Counted from the stretch's first letter, positions 17,595-26,628 are shown. The stretch: 43,485 nt of DNA from Paracoccaceae bacterium (GCA_009773375.1 WRPH01000026.1:14857-58341); one strand, 5' to 3'. Notes: generated from the letters alone by a model not told the origin. Numbers and translations: made by a program.

Positions 17595-17708
17595 GGTGAA
17601 ATCCGATCCCCGGTTGGCAGTTTTCTTCTATACGAAGCCGATCCCGCCCCGCCAATCAAGGTTTTGCGAGCATTTGTGTTGACCTGCAAGCGCGCCACCC
17701 GCGAAAAC

Positions 17709-17748
17709 TGTCAACCCCCTTGACAAATTTCCACTGACTTTCTACTTG
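17709..17748 (+). promoter_or_regulatory. Candidate promoter with overlapping palindromic operator
   Basis: TGTCAA-CCCCC-TTGACA (17709-17725) is a perfect inverted repeat whose right arm is also a consensus -35 box. After 17 bases comes TACTTG as a weak -10. It lies 55 bases before the MarR start and 115 before the divergent DUF1223 start, so autoregulation by MarR is plausible. Confidence 0.5.
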
Positions 17749-17802
17749 TCTTCATGCGCTCGCGTCGCCGGTGCTCCGCTATTTTCAACAAGGATTCCGA
17801 TC

Positions 17803-18264
17803 ATGTCTGAACAAATCGAACAATTCGCCACCTTGGCTTCAGAGTCTTTGCGCCTGATTGCGCGGCTGAATGGATCGGCGGTTTTTTCAAATACTGAACT
17901 CACCATCGCCGAATGGCTGGCTCTACGCCAGGTCGCGCTCACCGATGGCTCTCGGCAGTCGGCGCTGGCCAGCAAGATCGGCGTGACGCGCCAGCGTGCG
18001 GCCCAGATCGCTCAACGCCTGCGGGAACGCGGCCTGCTAGAGATGTCTGAGCCAAGCGCAGACAACAAGGCACGACTGCTGACCGTATCGGACGAAGGGC
18101 TGCGTCTTTTGTCACAGACCAATGACGGCCTTGAAGAAATGCTCGGTCCGCAATCCGCTCAGGTCAGTGGCATGATGGAGCGCGCTGTGAAAGGGACGCG
18201 TCTGGTCAGCCGCCGCTTCAAGGCCGTCGAGGACGCCGCAGCCGAAGAAATCACTGCGGCCTGA
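17803..18264 (+). CDS. MarR-family transcriptional regulator
   Basis: A 153-residue protein starting MSEQIEQFATLA. ATG 17803 follows AAGGATTCCGATC; the frame upstream to 17746 overlaps the promoter and is rejected. It has the MarR winged-helix layout: an N-terminal dimerisation helix, LASKIGVTRQRAAQIAQRLR as helix-turn-helix, then the wing MSEPSADNKARLLTVSDEG. The ligand is unknown. The divergent DUF1223 gene and the palindrome between them suggest local control. A long terminator hairpin follows directly. Confidence 0.85.
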   Translation: MSEQIEQFATLASESLRLIARLNGSAVFSNTELTIAEWLALRQVALTDGSRQSALASKIGVTRQRAAQIAQRLRERGLLEMSEPSADNKARLLTVSDEGLRLLSQTNDGLEEMLGPQSAQVSGMMERAVKGTRLVSRRFKAVEDAAAEEITAA

Positions 18265-18299
18265 TCGCCAGCGGCTGATGACGAGTTTGGCTTGACGAG

Positions 18300-18340
18300 A
18301 GCCGCGCGTCCGTTCACCAAGAACGAACGCGCGGCTTTTT
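18300..18340 (+). terminator. Intrinsic terminator of the MarR gene
   Basis: AGCCGCGCGT / ACGCGCGGCT (10 bp) with an inner CGTTC / GAACG extension across one C-A mismatch, loop ACCAA, then TTTTT. It rules out any start of the next gene upstream of 18340. Confidence 0.9.
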
Positions 18341-18375
18341 CCTTGAGGCCGCTGCATTTAGCGGAGCCTGTCGTT

Positions 18376-19401
18376 TTGACCAAACTCTTTCTGCACATCG
18401 GCCAGCCGAAAACCGCCACCACAACCATCCAAAGCTTCCTGTCGCATAATCGCGGCGCGTTGATTAACAAGGGTTGGCTATATCCAAAGACAGCCTGCCA
18501 GTATCACGCGCATCACATCTTGGGCGGGATGTTCAACATGAATCCGGCAGATTGGCTTGGTCGCGCCGATCCCCAAGAAACGCGCGACAAACTACTTGCA
18601 GAAATCGACAGCACCGGTTGCCACTCAGTGGTGATGAGCAGTGAATCGCTGTTCTTTTCGAAACGTGGAAAGGTTATTCGCGAATTTTTCGAAGGTTTTG
18701 ACCTGCACATCGTTGCGTTTTTGCGCCGCCAAGACGAATGGCTCGAATCTGCCTATCAAGAGCAGCGCAAGAACGGCGCTACAAATCAAAGCCCGGCAGA
18801 ATACCTTGCCCGTCAAGACATGACCCTTAGCTACGCCGATAGACTGGCAACCTGGGTGCGCCGTTCTGGCAGTCAGTCTGTTATGGTGCATGCATTTGAA
18901 CGCACTGCAAAACCTCAACCGGTTGAAGACATTTTTCTGGATATGATCGGCGCACCGCAAGATGCCGGTTACTATCGACCGCCTCACCAGAACGAGCGTC
19001 TCAACCGCGATTGCGTTGCGTATCTATCCGCGATGACAGAAAAGCGTCGGCTCGGGTTACGGTTCAAGCGGATCAAAGATATCCTGTCAGACTATTCGCG
19101 GCTTCATCCAGACAATAGCGATCAACGTCACATCTGGCCTCCGGCTGAGCGCATCGCGCTCGTTGAACGCTATTCCGATCAGAATCGCAGGGTTGCATCC
19201 GAATTTCTGAACCGGTCCAATGGCGAGTTGTTTAGCAATCCGCTGCCATCAGAGTCCGAACCATGGCGCGAGTATCCCGGCCTCAAGGTCGAAACCGCTG
19301 TGCATATTGGCGAATATCTTGCAAACCGACTTTTCCAGCAAGCAGGCCCCGCCACCAACGCGGCCGAACCTGACAGCGAAGCAGGATCCGCCCAAGCCTG
19401 A
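18376..19401 (+). CDS. Sulfotransferase-like P-loop protein
   Basis: A 341-residue protein starting at TTG 18376 (MTKLFLHIG) with GGAG nine bases upstream. The frame continues up to 18292 but there it lies in a terminator. The N-terminal HIGQPKTATTTIQ is the PAPS 5'-phosphosulfate loop of the sulfotransferase fold (residues 7-19). VMSSESLFF and IVAFLRRQDEWLESAYQEQ correspond to the 3'-phosphate-binding strand and helix. The acceptor is unknown; relatives modify polysaccharides or surface glycans. Codons are clearly more A/T-rich than in the neighbours (for example GTT ATT CGC GAA TTT TTC GAA GGT TTT), which suggests horizontal acquisition. It stands alone between MarR and aconitase. Confidence 0.75.
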   Translation: MTKLFLHIGQPKTATTTIQSFLSHNRGALINKGWLYPKTACQYHAHHILGGMFNMNPADWLGRADPQETRDKLLAEIDSTGCHSVVMSSESLFFSKRGKVIREFFEGFDLHIVAFLRRQDEWLESAYQEQRKNGATNQSPAEYLARQDMTLSYADRLATWVRRSGSQSVMVHAFERTAKPQPVEDIFLDMIGAPQDAGYYRPPHQNERLNRDCVAYLSAMTEKRRLGLRFKRIKDILSDYSRLHPDNSDQRHIWPPAERIALVERYSDQNRRVASEFLNRSNGELFSNPLPSESEPWREYPGLKVETAVHIGEYLANRLFQQAGPATNAAEPDSEAGSAQA

Positions 19402-19437
19402 CGCTTTGGTCAGGTGAATGCGTGGAAGCGCCTTGCT

Positions 19438-19456
19438 GAAAAGCCTCTGGCTTTTC
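19438..19456. terminator. Small hairpin after the sulfotransferase-like gene
   Basis: GAAAAGCC / GGCTTTTC, 8 bp, loop TCT, 37 bases after the stop. The T-run lies inside the arm and none follows, so termination is uncertain. Confidence 0.4.
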
Positions 19457-19560
19457 GGCATACCATTGCATACAATCATCGCAATTGAAGCATGATTCCC
19501 TTGCGCGATCCGCTGCCATACGGCAAGACCAGCGCATCCCGCCAGCCGAAGGAGGCCTGA

Positions 19561-22323
19561 ATGACCGTCACCGTTGGACACGACAGCGCAAAAACCCGCC
19601 AGACCCTGACCGCAGGCGGCCAGACCGTTTCCTATTACTCGATCCCCGCCGCCGAGGCCGCTGGCTTGGGTGAATTTTCCAAGCTCCCCGCCGCGCTGAA
19701 GGTGGTGCTGGAAAACATGCTGCGCTTTGAAGATGGCAAGACCGTTTCGGTCGATGACATCAAAGCCTTCTCCGATTGGGGCAAGATGGCGGGCAAGAAC
19801 CCGCGCGAAATCGCCTACCGCCCGGCGCGCGTGCTGATGCAGGATTTCACCGGCGTTCCCGCCGTGGTGGACCTTGCCGCGATGCGCGACGGCATCAAGG
19901 GCCTTGGCGGCGATGCACAGCGCATCAACCCGCTGGCCCCGGTGGATCTGGTCATCGACCACTCGGTGATGATCGACGAATTTGGCACGCCCCGCGCGTT
20001 TCAGGCCAACGTCGACCGCGAATATGAACGCAACATGGAGCGGTATGTCTTCCTGAAATGGGGTCAGAACGCCTTCAACAACTTCCGCGTCGTGCCCCCG
20101 GGCACCGGGATCTGCCATCAGGTCAACCTTGAATATCTGGCGCAGACCGTCTGGACCGACACCGATCAGGACGGCAATCTGGTCGCCTACCCCGACACTT
20201 TGGTCGGCACCGATTCGCACACAACCATGGTCAATGGTCTGGCTGTTCTGGGCTGGGGCGTCGGCGGGATTGAAGCCGAAGCAGCCATGCTGGGCCAACC
20301 GGTTTCCATGCTGATCCCCGAAGTCGTCGGCTTCAAGCTGACCGGCGAGATGGTTGAGGGCACCACCGCCACCGATCTGGTGTTGAAGGTCGTGCAGATG
20401 CTGCGCAAGCATGGCGTGGTGAACAAATTCGTCGAGTTCTACGGCGAAGGGCTGGACCGTCTGCCCTTGGCTGATCGCGCCACCATCGCCAACATGGCAC
20501 CCGAATATGGCGCAACCTGCGGCTTCTTCCCGATCGACGATGAAACCATCCGCTACCTGCGCAACACTGGCCGCGAGGAAGGCCGTATCGCGCTGGTCGA
20601 GGCCTACGCGCGCGCCAACGGCATGTGGCGCGATGCGGGCTACGATCCGATCTACACCAGCACCCTGCATCTGGATATGGGCAGCATCGTTCCGGCCATT
20701 TCCGGCCCGAAACGCCCGCAAGACTACCTGCCGCTGACCGAAGCGGCGCAGACCTTTGGCGAATACATCCGCTGCGAGCGCAAGCTTCCGGTCGCCACGG
20801 TTGCGCAAACCGTGCAATGGAATGCCGAAGGCGGCGCAGATTTCCCGCAGGAGCTGTCGGGCCACTGCGGCTTTTCCTTTGCCAAGGTTGCAGGTCAGGA
20901 CTACGCGCTGCGCGACGGTTCGGTCGTGATCGCCTCGATCACCTCCTGCACCAACACCTCGAACCCCTATGTGATGATCGGCGCAGGCCTTGTGGCCCGC
21001 AAAGCACGCGCTTTGGGCCTGAAATCAAAGCCTTGGGTGAAAACCTCGCTCGCCCCAGGATCGCAGGTGGTGTCGGAATATCTGAACGCAGCCGGTCTGC
21101 AGGAAGACCTTGATGCAATTGGCTTCAACCTGGTCGGCTATGGCTGCACCACCTGTATCGGCAACTCTGGCCCGCTGGACCCGGCGATTTCCGCCGCGAT
21201 CAACGAGGGCGATCTGGTCGCCACCGCCGTTCTGTCCGGCAACCGCAACTTTGAGGGCCGCATTTCGCCCGACGTGCGCGCCAACTATCTGGCCTCGCCA
21301 CCGCTGGTTGTCGCCTACGCGCTGGCGGGCGATATGAACATCGACCTGACCAGCGAGCCTCTTGGCATGGGCACCAACGGTCCGGTCTATCTGAAAGACG
21401 TCTGGCCGAGCAACAAAGAGATCTCCGATCTGGTCGAATCCACCGTCACCCGCGCGGCATTCCAGAAGAAATACGCCGACGTCTTCAAGGGCGATGAGAA
21501 ATGGCAGGCGGTCGAGATCACCGACAGCGAAACCTACGACTGGCCCGCGTCCTCGACCTATATCCAGAACCCGCCGTATTTCAAAGGCATGGCGAAAACT
21601 CCGGGCGTGATTTCCAACATCGCTAACGCCCGCGTTCTGGCGGTTCTGGGGGACATGATCACCACCGACCACATCTCGCCCGCAGGTTCGTTCAAGGCTG
21701 GCACCCCGGCTGGCAAATACCTGACCGAACGTCAGGTGCCGGTATCAGACTTCAACTCTTACGGCGCACGGCGCGGCAACCACGAAGTGATGATGCGCGG
21801 CACATTCGCCAATATCCGCATCAAGAACGAGATGCTCGACGGGGTTGAGGGCGGCTACACCAATGGCCCCGATGGCGTGCAAACCTCGATCTTCGACGCC
21901 TCGATGGCCTATCAGGCCGCTGGCACGCCGCTGGTGATCTTCGGCGGCATCGAATACGGCGCAGGCTCGTCGCGCGACTGGGCGGCGAAAGGCACAGGCC
22001 TGCTGGGCGTCAAGGCGGTGATCGCGGAATCGTTCGAACGTATCCACCGCTCCAACCTGGTTGGCATGGGCGTGATTCCGTTCGAATTCACCGGCGGCGA
22101 TACCCGCAAATCGCTGGGCCTGAAGGGCGACGAAGTGGTCAGCATCGACGGTCTGGAAGGCGATCTGAAGCCGCTCTCGACCGTGCCGTGCCACATCGCA
22201 TATGCCGATGGCAGCGCGAAAACCATCCAGATCAAGTGCCGCATCGACACGGAAATCGAGATTGAATACGTCGAGCATGGCGGCGTGCTGCATTACGTTC
22301 TGCGCGACCTCGCGTCGCGCTGA
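19561..22323 (+). CDS. acnA: Aconitate hydratase A
   Basis: A 920-residue [4Fe-4S] enzyme of the TCA cycle converting citrate to isocitrate; related proteins double as iron-responsive RNA binders. The cluster cysteines lie in SITSCTNTSNP and YGCTTCIGNSG. Substrate-loop signatures include VGTDSHTTMVNGLAVLGWGV, LAPGSQVVSEYL, GDMITTDHISPAGSF and the swivel-domain GGIEYGAGSSRDWAAKG. Length and order fit the IRP/AcnA type rather than AcnB. ATG 19561 has AAGGAGG six bases upstream. It is monocistronic, followed by a terminator-like hairpin. Confidence 0.98.
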   Translation: MTVTVGHDSAKTRQTLTAGGQTVSYYSIPAAEAAGLGEFSKLPAALKVVLENMLRFEDGKTVSVDDIKAFSDWGKMAGKNPREIAYRPARVLMQDFTGVPAVVDLAAMRDGIKGLGGDAQRINPLAPVDLVIDHSVMIDEFGTPRAFQANVDREYERNMERYVFLKWGQNAFNNFRVVPPGTGICHQVNLEYLAQTVWTDTDQDGNLVAYPDTLVGTDSHTTMVNGLAVLGWGVGGIEAEAAMLGQPVSMLIPEVVGFKLTGEMVEGTTATDLVLKVVQMLRKHGVVNKFVEFYGEGLDRLPLADRATIANMAPEYGATCGFFPIDDETIRYLRNTGREEGRIALVEAYARANGMWRDAGYDPIYTSTLHLDMGSIVPAISGPKRPQDYLPLTEAAQTFGEYIRCERKLPVATVAQTVQWNAEGGADFPQELSGHCGFSFAKVAGQDYALRDGSVVIASITSCTNTSNPYVMIGAGLVARKARALGLKSKPWVKTSLAPGSQVVSEYLNAAGLQEDLDAIGFNLVGYGCTTCIGNSGPLDPAISAAINEGDLVATAVLSGNRNFEGRISPDVRANYLASPPLVVAYALAGDMNIDLTSEPLGMGTNGPVYLKDVWPSNKEISDLVESTVTRAAFQKKYADVFKGDEKWQAVEITDSETYDWPASSTYIQNPPYFKGMAKTPGVISNIANARVLAVLGDMITTDHISPAGSFKAGTPAGKYLTERQVPVSDFNSYGARRGNHEVMMRGTFANIRIKNEMLDGVEGGYTNGPDGVQTSIFDASMAYQAAGTPLVIFGGIEYGAGSSRDWAAKGTGLLGVKAVIAESFERIHRSNLVGMGVIPFEFTGGDTRKSLGLKGDEVVSIDGLEGDLKPLSTVPCHIAYADGSAKTIQIKCRIDTEIEIEYVEHGGVLHYVLRDLASR

Positions 22324-22384
22324 ACCGGGCACTAAATCGAGGCGCTGAACTGGCGTGCCAATAGAAACAGATTGTTTCCAAACA

Positions 22385-22408
22385 AAGGCCCGGAGCGATC
22401 CGGGCCTT
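22385..22408 (+). terminator. Probable terminator of acnA
   Basis: A 9-bp perfect stem AAGGCCCGG / CCGGGCCTT with loop AGCGAT, 61 bases after the stop. The tail ATGTTCTTG is only moderately T-rich. Confidence 0.65.
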
Positions 22409-22467
22409 ATGTTCTTGTTAAGTTCCAATCGGCATGCTGTGGTTAACCCCACTGGAAAGGCAGCCGC

Positions 22468-22629
22468 ATGTCAGTTTCCGCGCCCCGCTTCCCGCAGCTT
22501 GCCCCGCAAGAACCGGTCTGCCAACGCAGCGGCCTGCGTATCCCGCAACGCCCGCTGCCCAACCCACCGCTGCCGGTGGCTGAACTGCTGGCAATCCTGA
22601 TCTGTGGTCTGTTGCTGATAACAATCTAG
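22468..22629 (+). CDS. Predicted 53-residue single-span membrane protein
   Basis: ATG 22468 is preceded by GGAAAGG at a good distance. The frame encodes 53 residues with mainly G/C-ending codons and stops at TAG 22627-22629. The N-terminal two-thirds are proline-rich (LAPQEPVCQ, LPNPPLPVAEL). The end is a hydrophobic helix (LLAILICGLLLITI) that would anchor it by the C-terminus. I recognise no family. It is followed directly by a convergent two-hairpin element, as expected for the end of a real gene. It could be a regulatory microprotein, but that is speculation. Confidence 0.5.
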   Translation: MSVSAPRFPQLAPQEPVCQRSGLRIPQRPLPNPPLPVAELLAILICGLLLITI

Positions 22630-22654
22630 CACCGGCCAATGCCGCAGACCGCCC

Positions 22655-22704
22655 CAAATTCCTTGCTTCAAGGAATTTGCCGAAAATCTGCCCGGCAGAT
22701 TTTC
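22655..22704. terminator. Two-hairpin bidirectional terminator-like element (copy 2)
   Basis: CAAATTCCTTG / CAAGGAATTTG (11 bp, loop CTT) is followed by GAAAATCTGCC / GGCAGATTTTC (11 bp around a single C, so the innermost pairs must open). It lies between the small gene ending at 22629 and ccmG ending at 22720, which converge. Confidence 0.78.
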
Positions 22705-22719
22705 CCCACCGCCGCCGTG

Positions 22720-23256
22720 TTACTGCCCCTGCAACGCCTTTTCCAGCTCGGGGCGGAAGCGCTGCATATAGTCATCACCCACTAGCGGCCCGATGAACTT
22801 ATACGCCACCGTGCCATCGCCGTTCAGAATGAAGGTTTCGGGCGGCGCGGTCACGCCCCAATCCAGCCGGGTCTTGCCCTTCGGATCAAACGCAATCGCC
22901 GAAAACGGGTTGCCATATTCTGCCAGAAAGCCGCTGGCATCCGCAGAGCGGTCCATCATGTTGACGCCCACCACCCTGATGCCCTCATCGCGCAGCGCCT
23001 GCAGCGTCGGATGTTCGGCCCGGCACGGCGGGCACCAGCTGGCCCAGAAATTTACCAGCACCACATCGCCCTTGCGCAGATCAGCATCGGTCAGCAGCGG
23101 ATACCCCGGCAATTCCGCCGCATTCAGCGCCGGAGCCTGCTTGCCGATGAACACCGACGGCAGCGCATTCGGATCATTGCGCCCCATGCCGACATAGAAC
23201 ATCGCCGCCAGCGCCACAAACAAGACCGGCGGCAGAAACAGCAACCACTTACCCAT
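22720..23256 (-). CDS. ccmG: Cytochrome c biogenesis thioredoxin CcmG (DsbE)
   Basis: A 178-residue protein anchored in the inner membrane by one N-terminal helix (LLFLPPVLFVALAAMFYVG), with a periplasmic thioredoxin domain. It passes electrons to apocytochrome c so the haem-binding cysteines are reduced. The active site is NFWASWCPPCRAEHPTL, and the cis-proline region is TAPPETFIL. It is the last gene of the minus-strand ccm operon and overlaps the end of ccmD by eight bases. The CcmE, CcmF and CcmH parts are not in this window. Confidence 0.96.
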   Translation of the reverse strand: MGKWLLFLPPVLFVALAAMFYVGMGRNDPNALPSVFIGKQAPALNAAELPGYPLLTDADLRKGDVVLVNFWASWCPPCRAEHPTLQALRDEGIRVVGVNMMDRSADASGFLAEYGNPFSAIAFDPKGKTRLDWGVTAPPETFILNGDGTVAYKFIGPLVGDDYMQRFRPELEKALQGQ

Positions 23257-23410
23257 GATCTTTCCCCTGCCGGTCCTCGACCTCTTTCAGCGCCCGCTTC
23301 ACCTTGGCCCCCTTCCAGATCGACAGCGCAACCAACGCCACGATCAGCGCCACCGAGGCGACATAAGACCCGATCACCGCGCCCGCGTATTTGCCCAAAG
23401 CGTCCATCAT
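23249..23410 (-). CDS. ccmD: Haem exporter subunit CcmD
   Basis: A 53-residue small membrane protein: MMDALGKYAGAV, one helix (YVASVALIVALVALSIWKG), then a basic/acidic tail. This is the standard CcmD form, which helps release holo-CcmE from the CcmABC complex. The ATG at 23410 overlaps the ccmC stop as ATGA; a second ATG at 23407 is also possible. The end overlaps ccmG. It is identified mainly by size, topology and position. Confidence 0.9.
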   Translation of the reverse strand: MMDALGKYAGAVIGSYVASVALIVALVALSIWKGAKVKRALKEVEDRQGKDHG

Positions 23411-24135
23411 GCCAACCTCTCGCGCGCCAGCAGCGCCGACAACCGCCGCGCCCGGATTTCGGTGCGGGTACGCAGCAGCACCAGCGTCACAAACAACAGC
23501 ACAAAACCTGCGATGCAGACATAGAGCGGCGACGAATACACGTCCGCCACATGTTCCTCCTTGTCGATCGACAGGCTCGCGCCCTGATGCAGGCCCTGAT
23601 TCCAGAACAGCACCGCATAACGGCTCAGGAACGCGAACACCGACCCGACAATGCACAGCACCGAGGTCAGATCAGCGGCGGTATCACGATCCTCCACCGC
23701 CTCCCACAGCGCGATATAGCCCAGATAGAACAGCGCCAATATCAGGAAAGAGGTCAGTCGCGGATCCCAGGCCCACCACGTCCCCCACATCGGCTGCCCC
23801 CAGATCGCCCCTGTCACCAGCCCGATCAACGTAAACGTCAGCCCGATCGGGGCCGCCGCCTTGGCCGACAGGGCCGAAACGTGGTGCCGCCGGATCAACC
23901 AGATCAGGCTGGTCACCAGCATCATCATCCAGGCCGAAATCGCCATCATCGCCGCGGGCACATGCAGGTAGATGATCTTCACGGTTGACCCGAACTTGTC
24001 AGCCTCCGGCGTGAAAAACGCCCCCCAGACCAGCCCGATGACCAGACACAGCACCGCCGCCGCCGTCACCCACGGCAGCAGCAGGCTTGAGGTTTGCATG
24101 AACCGTTTCGGGTTCGCATATTCCCAGATCGACAT
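23407..24135 (-). CDS. ccmC: Haem exporter permease CcmC
   Basis: A 242-residue inner-membrane protein with six hydrophobic segments. The tryptophan-rich WGTWWAWDPRLTS motif in the periplasmic loop is the haem-handling WWD signature. Conserved histidines flank it (YLHVPAAMMA and NQGLHQGASL). CcmC delivers haem to CcmE. The start at 24135 lies 42 bases after the ccmB stop. Confidence 0.97.
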   Translation of the reverse strand: MSIWEYANPKRFMQTSSLLLPWVTAAAVLCLVIGLVWGAFFTPEADKFGSTVKIIYLHVPAAMMAISAWMMMLVTSLIWLIRRHHVSALSAKAAAPIGLTFTLIGLVTGAIWGQPMWGTWWAWDPRLTSFLILALFYLGYIALWEAVEDRDTAADLTSVLCIVGSVFAFLSRYAVLFWNQGLHQGASLSIDKEEHVADVYSSPLYVCIAGFVLLFVTLVLLRTRTEIRARRLSALLARERLA

Positions 24136-24177
24136 TCCAATCCCTCTCAGGCTTGCGCCCGTTCTAACACGTCCGGT

Positions 24178-24834
24178 CTAGCGCAGGTTGACGCGGATCG
24201 CCGCAGCTGATGCGAATGGCAACAGCGCCACCGCCCCTGCCGTGATCCCCGCCAGCAGCGCCAATGGCGTTGCTACCGCCATTCCCGCCGCCCCCCGCTT
24301 CACAACTTCGGCACCGAAAATCAGCGTCGGCATATACAGCGGCAACACCAGCAGGCTCATCAGCAACCCGCCGCGTTTCACCCCCACCGTCAGCGCCGCG
24401 CCAAACGCCCCGATCACCGACAGCGCCGGGGTGCCAAGCGCGAGCGACGCCACCAGCCACAAAAACCCCGCCCCCGGCAGGTTCAACAACACCGCCAACA
24501 CAGGGGCCGCCAGCACCAGCGGCAGCCCGGTCACCAGCCAATGCGCCAGCGCCTTCACCGCCACCACACCTTCCAGCGGCATCGGCGAGGTCGCCAGCAG
24601 ATCAAGCGAGCCATCCTCGAAATCCAGCGCGAAAATCCGGTCCAGCGACAGCAGGCAGGCCAGCAGCGCCCCCACCCACAGAATGCCGGGCGCGATCCTT
24701 GCCAACACCGCCGGTTCCGGTCCCACGCCCAAAGGCACAATCACCGCCACCAGCAGAAAGAACGCAAGACCAAGGCCAAAGCCGCCGCCCGCCCGCACCG
24801 CCAACCGCAAATCCCGGATCAACAGCGCAATCAT
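24178..24834 (-). CDS. ccmB: Haem exporter permease CcmB
   Basis: A 218-residue membrane protein with about six hydrophobic segments, starting [18 protein letters not shown], the usual CcmB opening. It contains [20 protein letters not shown] and [15 protein letters not shown], typical of the family. It forms the ABC unit with CcmA that frees holo-CcmE. The ATG overlaps the ccmA stop as ATGA, indicating translational coupling. Confidence 0.96.
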   Translation of the reverse strand: MIALLIRDLRLAVRAGGGFGLGLAFFLLVAVIVPLGVGPEPAVLARIAPGILWVGALLACLLSLDRIFALDFEDGSLDLLATSPMPLEGVVAVKALAHWLVTGLPLVLAAPVLAVLLNLPGAGFLWLVASLALGTPALSVIGAFGAALTVGVKRGGLLMSLLVLPLYMPTLIFGAEVVKRGAAGMAVATPLALLAGITAGAVALLPFASAAAIRVNLR

Positions 24835-25457
24835 CCGAACGCCTCGTCAAACGCGCCGATTCGGCCGCCGGCTTGCGGCGCACGCGCCTTGAACGGCGTC
24901 AGGTCCAGCACTTCGGCCTCCAGCCCCAGATCAATATGGGTGGCAATCAACGCCGAGCCGCCCGCTGCCAGATGCCGCGCCACCACGCCCGCGAACAGCA
25001 TCACCGAGGCCTGATCGAGCGAAATCGTCGGCTCGTCCATCACCCAGATCGGTCGCCCCGTCACCAGCAACCGCGCCAGACCCAGCCGCCGCTTTTGCCC
25101 CGCCGACAGGTTCGCCGCGCGCCGGTCGGCCAAGGCTTCAAGGTTCATCGCCGCCAGCGCCCCTGCCACAGCATCGGTGCCATAGGCCGCAGCCCAAAAC
25201 GCCAGATTTTCCGCCACCGTCAGCACAGCTTTGACGCCATCGGCATGGGCGGCGTAGGCCACGGACTCGGCACCGACCACGACTTCCCCGGCCAAGGCAG
25301 GTTGCAGCCCGGCCAGCGTGCGCAACAGCGTGGTCTTGCCAATGCCGTTTGGCCCGCGCAGCACCAAGGCCTGCCCCGGCAAAAGCCGGAACGACACCGC
25401 CTCCAGCACCGGAATTCCGGCCCGCGCCACGCTCAGATCTTTGACCCACATCTCCAT
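24831..25457 (-). CDS. ccmA: Haem exporter ATP-binding protein CcmA
   Basis: A 208-residue ABC ATPase. Walker A is [13 protein letters not shown], the signature is [16 protein letters not shown], Walker B is IWVMDEPT, and the H-loop is LIATHIDLG. Its short length is normal for CcmA. It is the first gene of the ccmABCDG operon, divergent from the aldo/keto reductase. The start could be ATG 25457 or 25451. Confidence 0.96.
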   Translation of the reverse strand: MEMWVKDLSVARAGIPVLEAVSFRLLPGQALVLRGPNGIGKTTLLRTLAGLQPALAGEVVVGAESVAYAAHADGVKAVLTVAENLAFWAAAYGTDAVAGALAAMNLEALADRRAANLSAGQKRRLGLARLLVTGRPIWVMDEPTISLDQASVMLFAGVVARHLAAGGSALIATHIDLGLEAEVLDLTPFKARAPQAGGRIGAFDEAFG

Positions 25458-25557
25458 CCGCCACCCCTAGCGCATTGCACAGCGACCGAAAAGGGGGCGC
25501 GACAGCATGGCCCTTTGCCCGCCCCACGCCTATACTGTGTGTAAAGAGGAGACCGCG

Positions 25558-26550
25558 ATGACCCTGACCACCAATCCCTTCGGCCGCACCGGCCACACCA
25601 CCACCCGTATCGGCTTTGGCGCCTGGGCCATCGGCGGCACTTGGGGCGAGGTCAGCGTCGCCGACGCCAAGGCCACGCTGCACGCAGCCCTCGATGCCGG
25701 CATGACCTTCATTGACACCGCCGATGTCTATGGCGATGGCCGCTCCGAACGCATCATCCGCGAGGTGCTGGCCGAACGCCCCGGCGCGCGCCCCTTCGTG
25801 GCGACCAAAGCCGGTCGCCGCCTCGATCCGCACACCGCCGCAAGCTATACCGGCCCGGCGATTGAAGCCTTCATCGACCGTTCCCTGCAAAACCTCGGCG
25901 TCGATTGCCTTGACCTTGTGCAACTGCACTGCCCGCCCAGCCCGGTCTATGCGAACCCGGCGATGTTCGCAGCCCTTGATGCCATCAAGGCCAAGGGCAA
26001 GATTGCCAATTACGGCGTGTCAGTCGAAACCATTGCCGAGGCGATGACGGCGATTCAGAACCCCGGCGTGGTTTCGGTGCAGATCATCTACAACCTGTTC
26101 CGCCAGCGCCCGGCAGAAAGCTTCTTCAAGGCCGCCCGCGCCCAGAACGTCGCCGTCATCGCCCGCGTGCCGCTGGCGTCCGGCCTGCTGACCGGCAAGA
26201 TGACCGCGCAAAGCCAGTTTGCCGCCGATGATCACCGCAGCTTCAACCGTCATGGCGAGGCCTTCGACAAGGGCGAAACCTTCTCGGGCGTGCCCTACGA
26301 TCTGGCACTGCAAGCGGTGGAGGAATTGCGCCCGCTGGTGCCGCAGGGGGCAACGATGGCCGAATTTGCCCTGCGCTGGATCTTGATGGAACAGGCGGTA
26401 ACGGTGGTGATCCCCGGCGCGAAATCCCCGGCTCAGGCTCAGGCCAACGCCAAGGCCGACGCGCTGCTGCCGCTGTCTGCCGAAACGATGCAGAAAGCCC
26501 GCGAGATCTACACCCGGCTGATCGCGCCGGAAGTCCACCACCTGTGGTAA
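25558..26550 (+). CDS. Aldo/keto reductase
   Basis: A 330-residue cytosolic NADPH-dependent oxidoreductase with a TIM-barrel fold. The catalytic tetrad appears as Asp53 and Tyr58 (DTADVYGDG), Lys84 (VATKAGRR) and His124 (LVQLHCPP). The cofactor end is VIPGAKSPAQAQAN. It resembles the broad Tas/YajO-like group; the substrate cannot be assigned. ATG 25558 follows AAGAGGAGA; the upstream frame to 25507 is rejected. It is divergent from ccmA and followed by a two-hairpin element. Confidence 0.92.
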   Translation: MTLTTNPFGRTGHTTTRIGFGAWAIGGTWGEVSVADAKATLHAALDAGMTFIDTADVYGDGRSERIIREVLAERPGARPFVATKAGRRLDPHTAASYTGPAIEAFIDRSLQNLGVDCLDLVQLHCPPSPVYANPAMFAALDAIKAKGKIANYGVSVETIAEAMTAIQNPGVVSVQIIYNLFRQRPAESFFKAARAQNVAVIARVPLASGLLTGKMTAQSQFAADDHRSFNRHGEAFDKGETFSGVPYDLALQAVEELRPLVPQGATMAEFALRWILMEQAVTVVIPGAKSPAQAQANAKADALLPLSAETMQKAREIYTRLIAPEVHHLW

Positions 26551-26553
26551 GGA

Positions 26554-26601
26554 CCAAATTCCTTCCAAAGGAATTTGGCAAATTTTTTGCGTCAAAAAAT
26601 T
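26554..26601. terminator. Two-hairpin bidirectional terminator-like element (copy 3)
   Basis: CCAAATTCCTT / AAGGAATTTGG (11 bp, loop CCA) is followed by AATTTTTTG / CAAAAAATT (9 bp, loop CGT). It lies three bases after the reductase stop and 28 before the end of the convergent DUF498 gene. Confidence 0.8.
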
Positions 26602-26628
26602 GGCCGGGCGGCGTGACAGCGCCCCGGC

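Noticed and set aside
18292..18375. Upstream extension of the sulfotransferase-like gene
   Set aside because: The sequence forms the MarR-gene terminator hairpin with TTTTT; the TTG at 18376 has GGAG and matches the family start.
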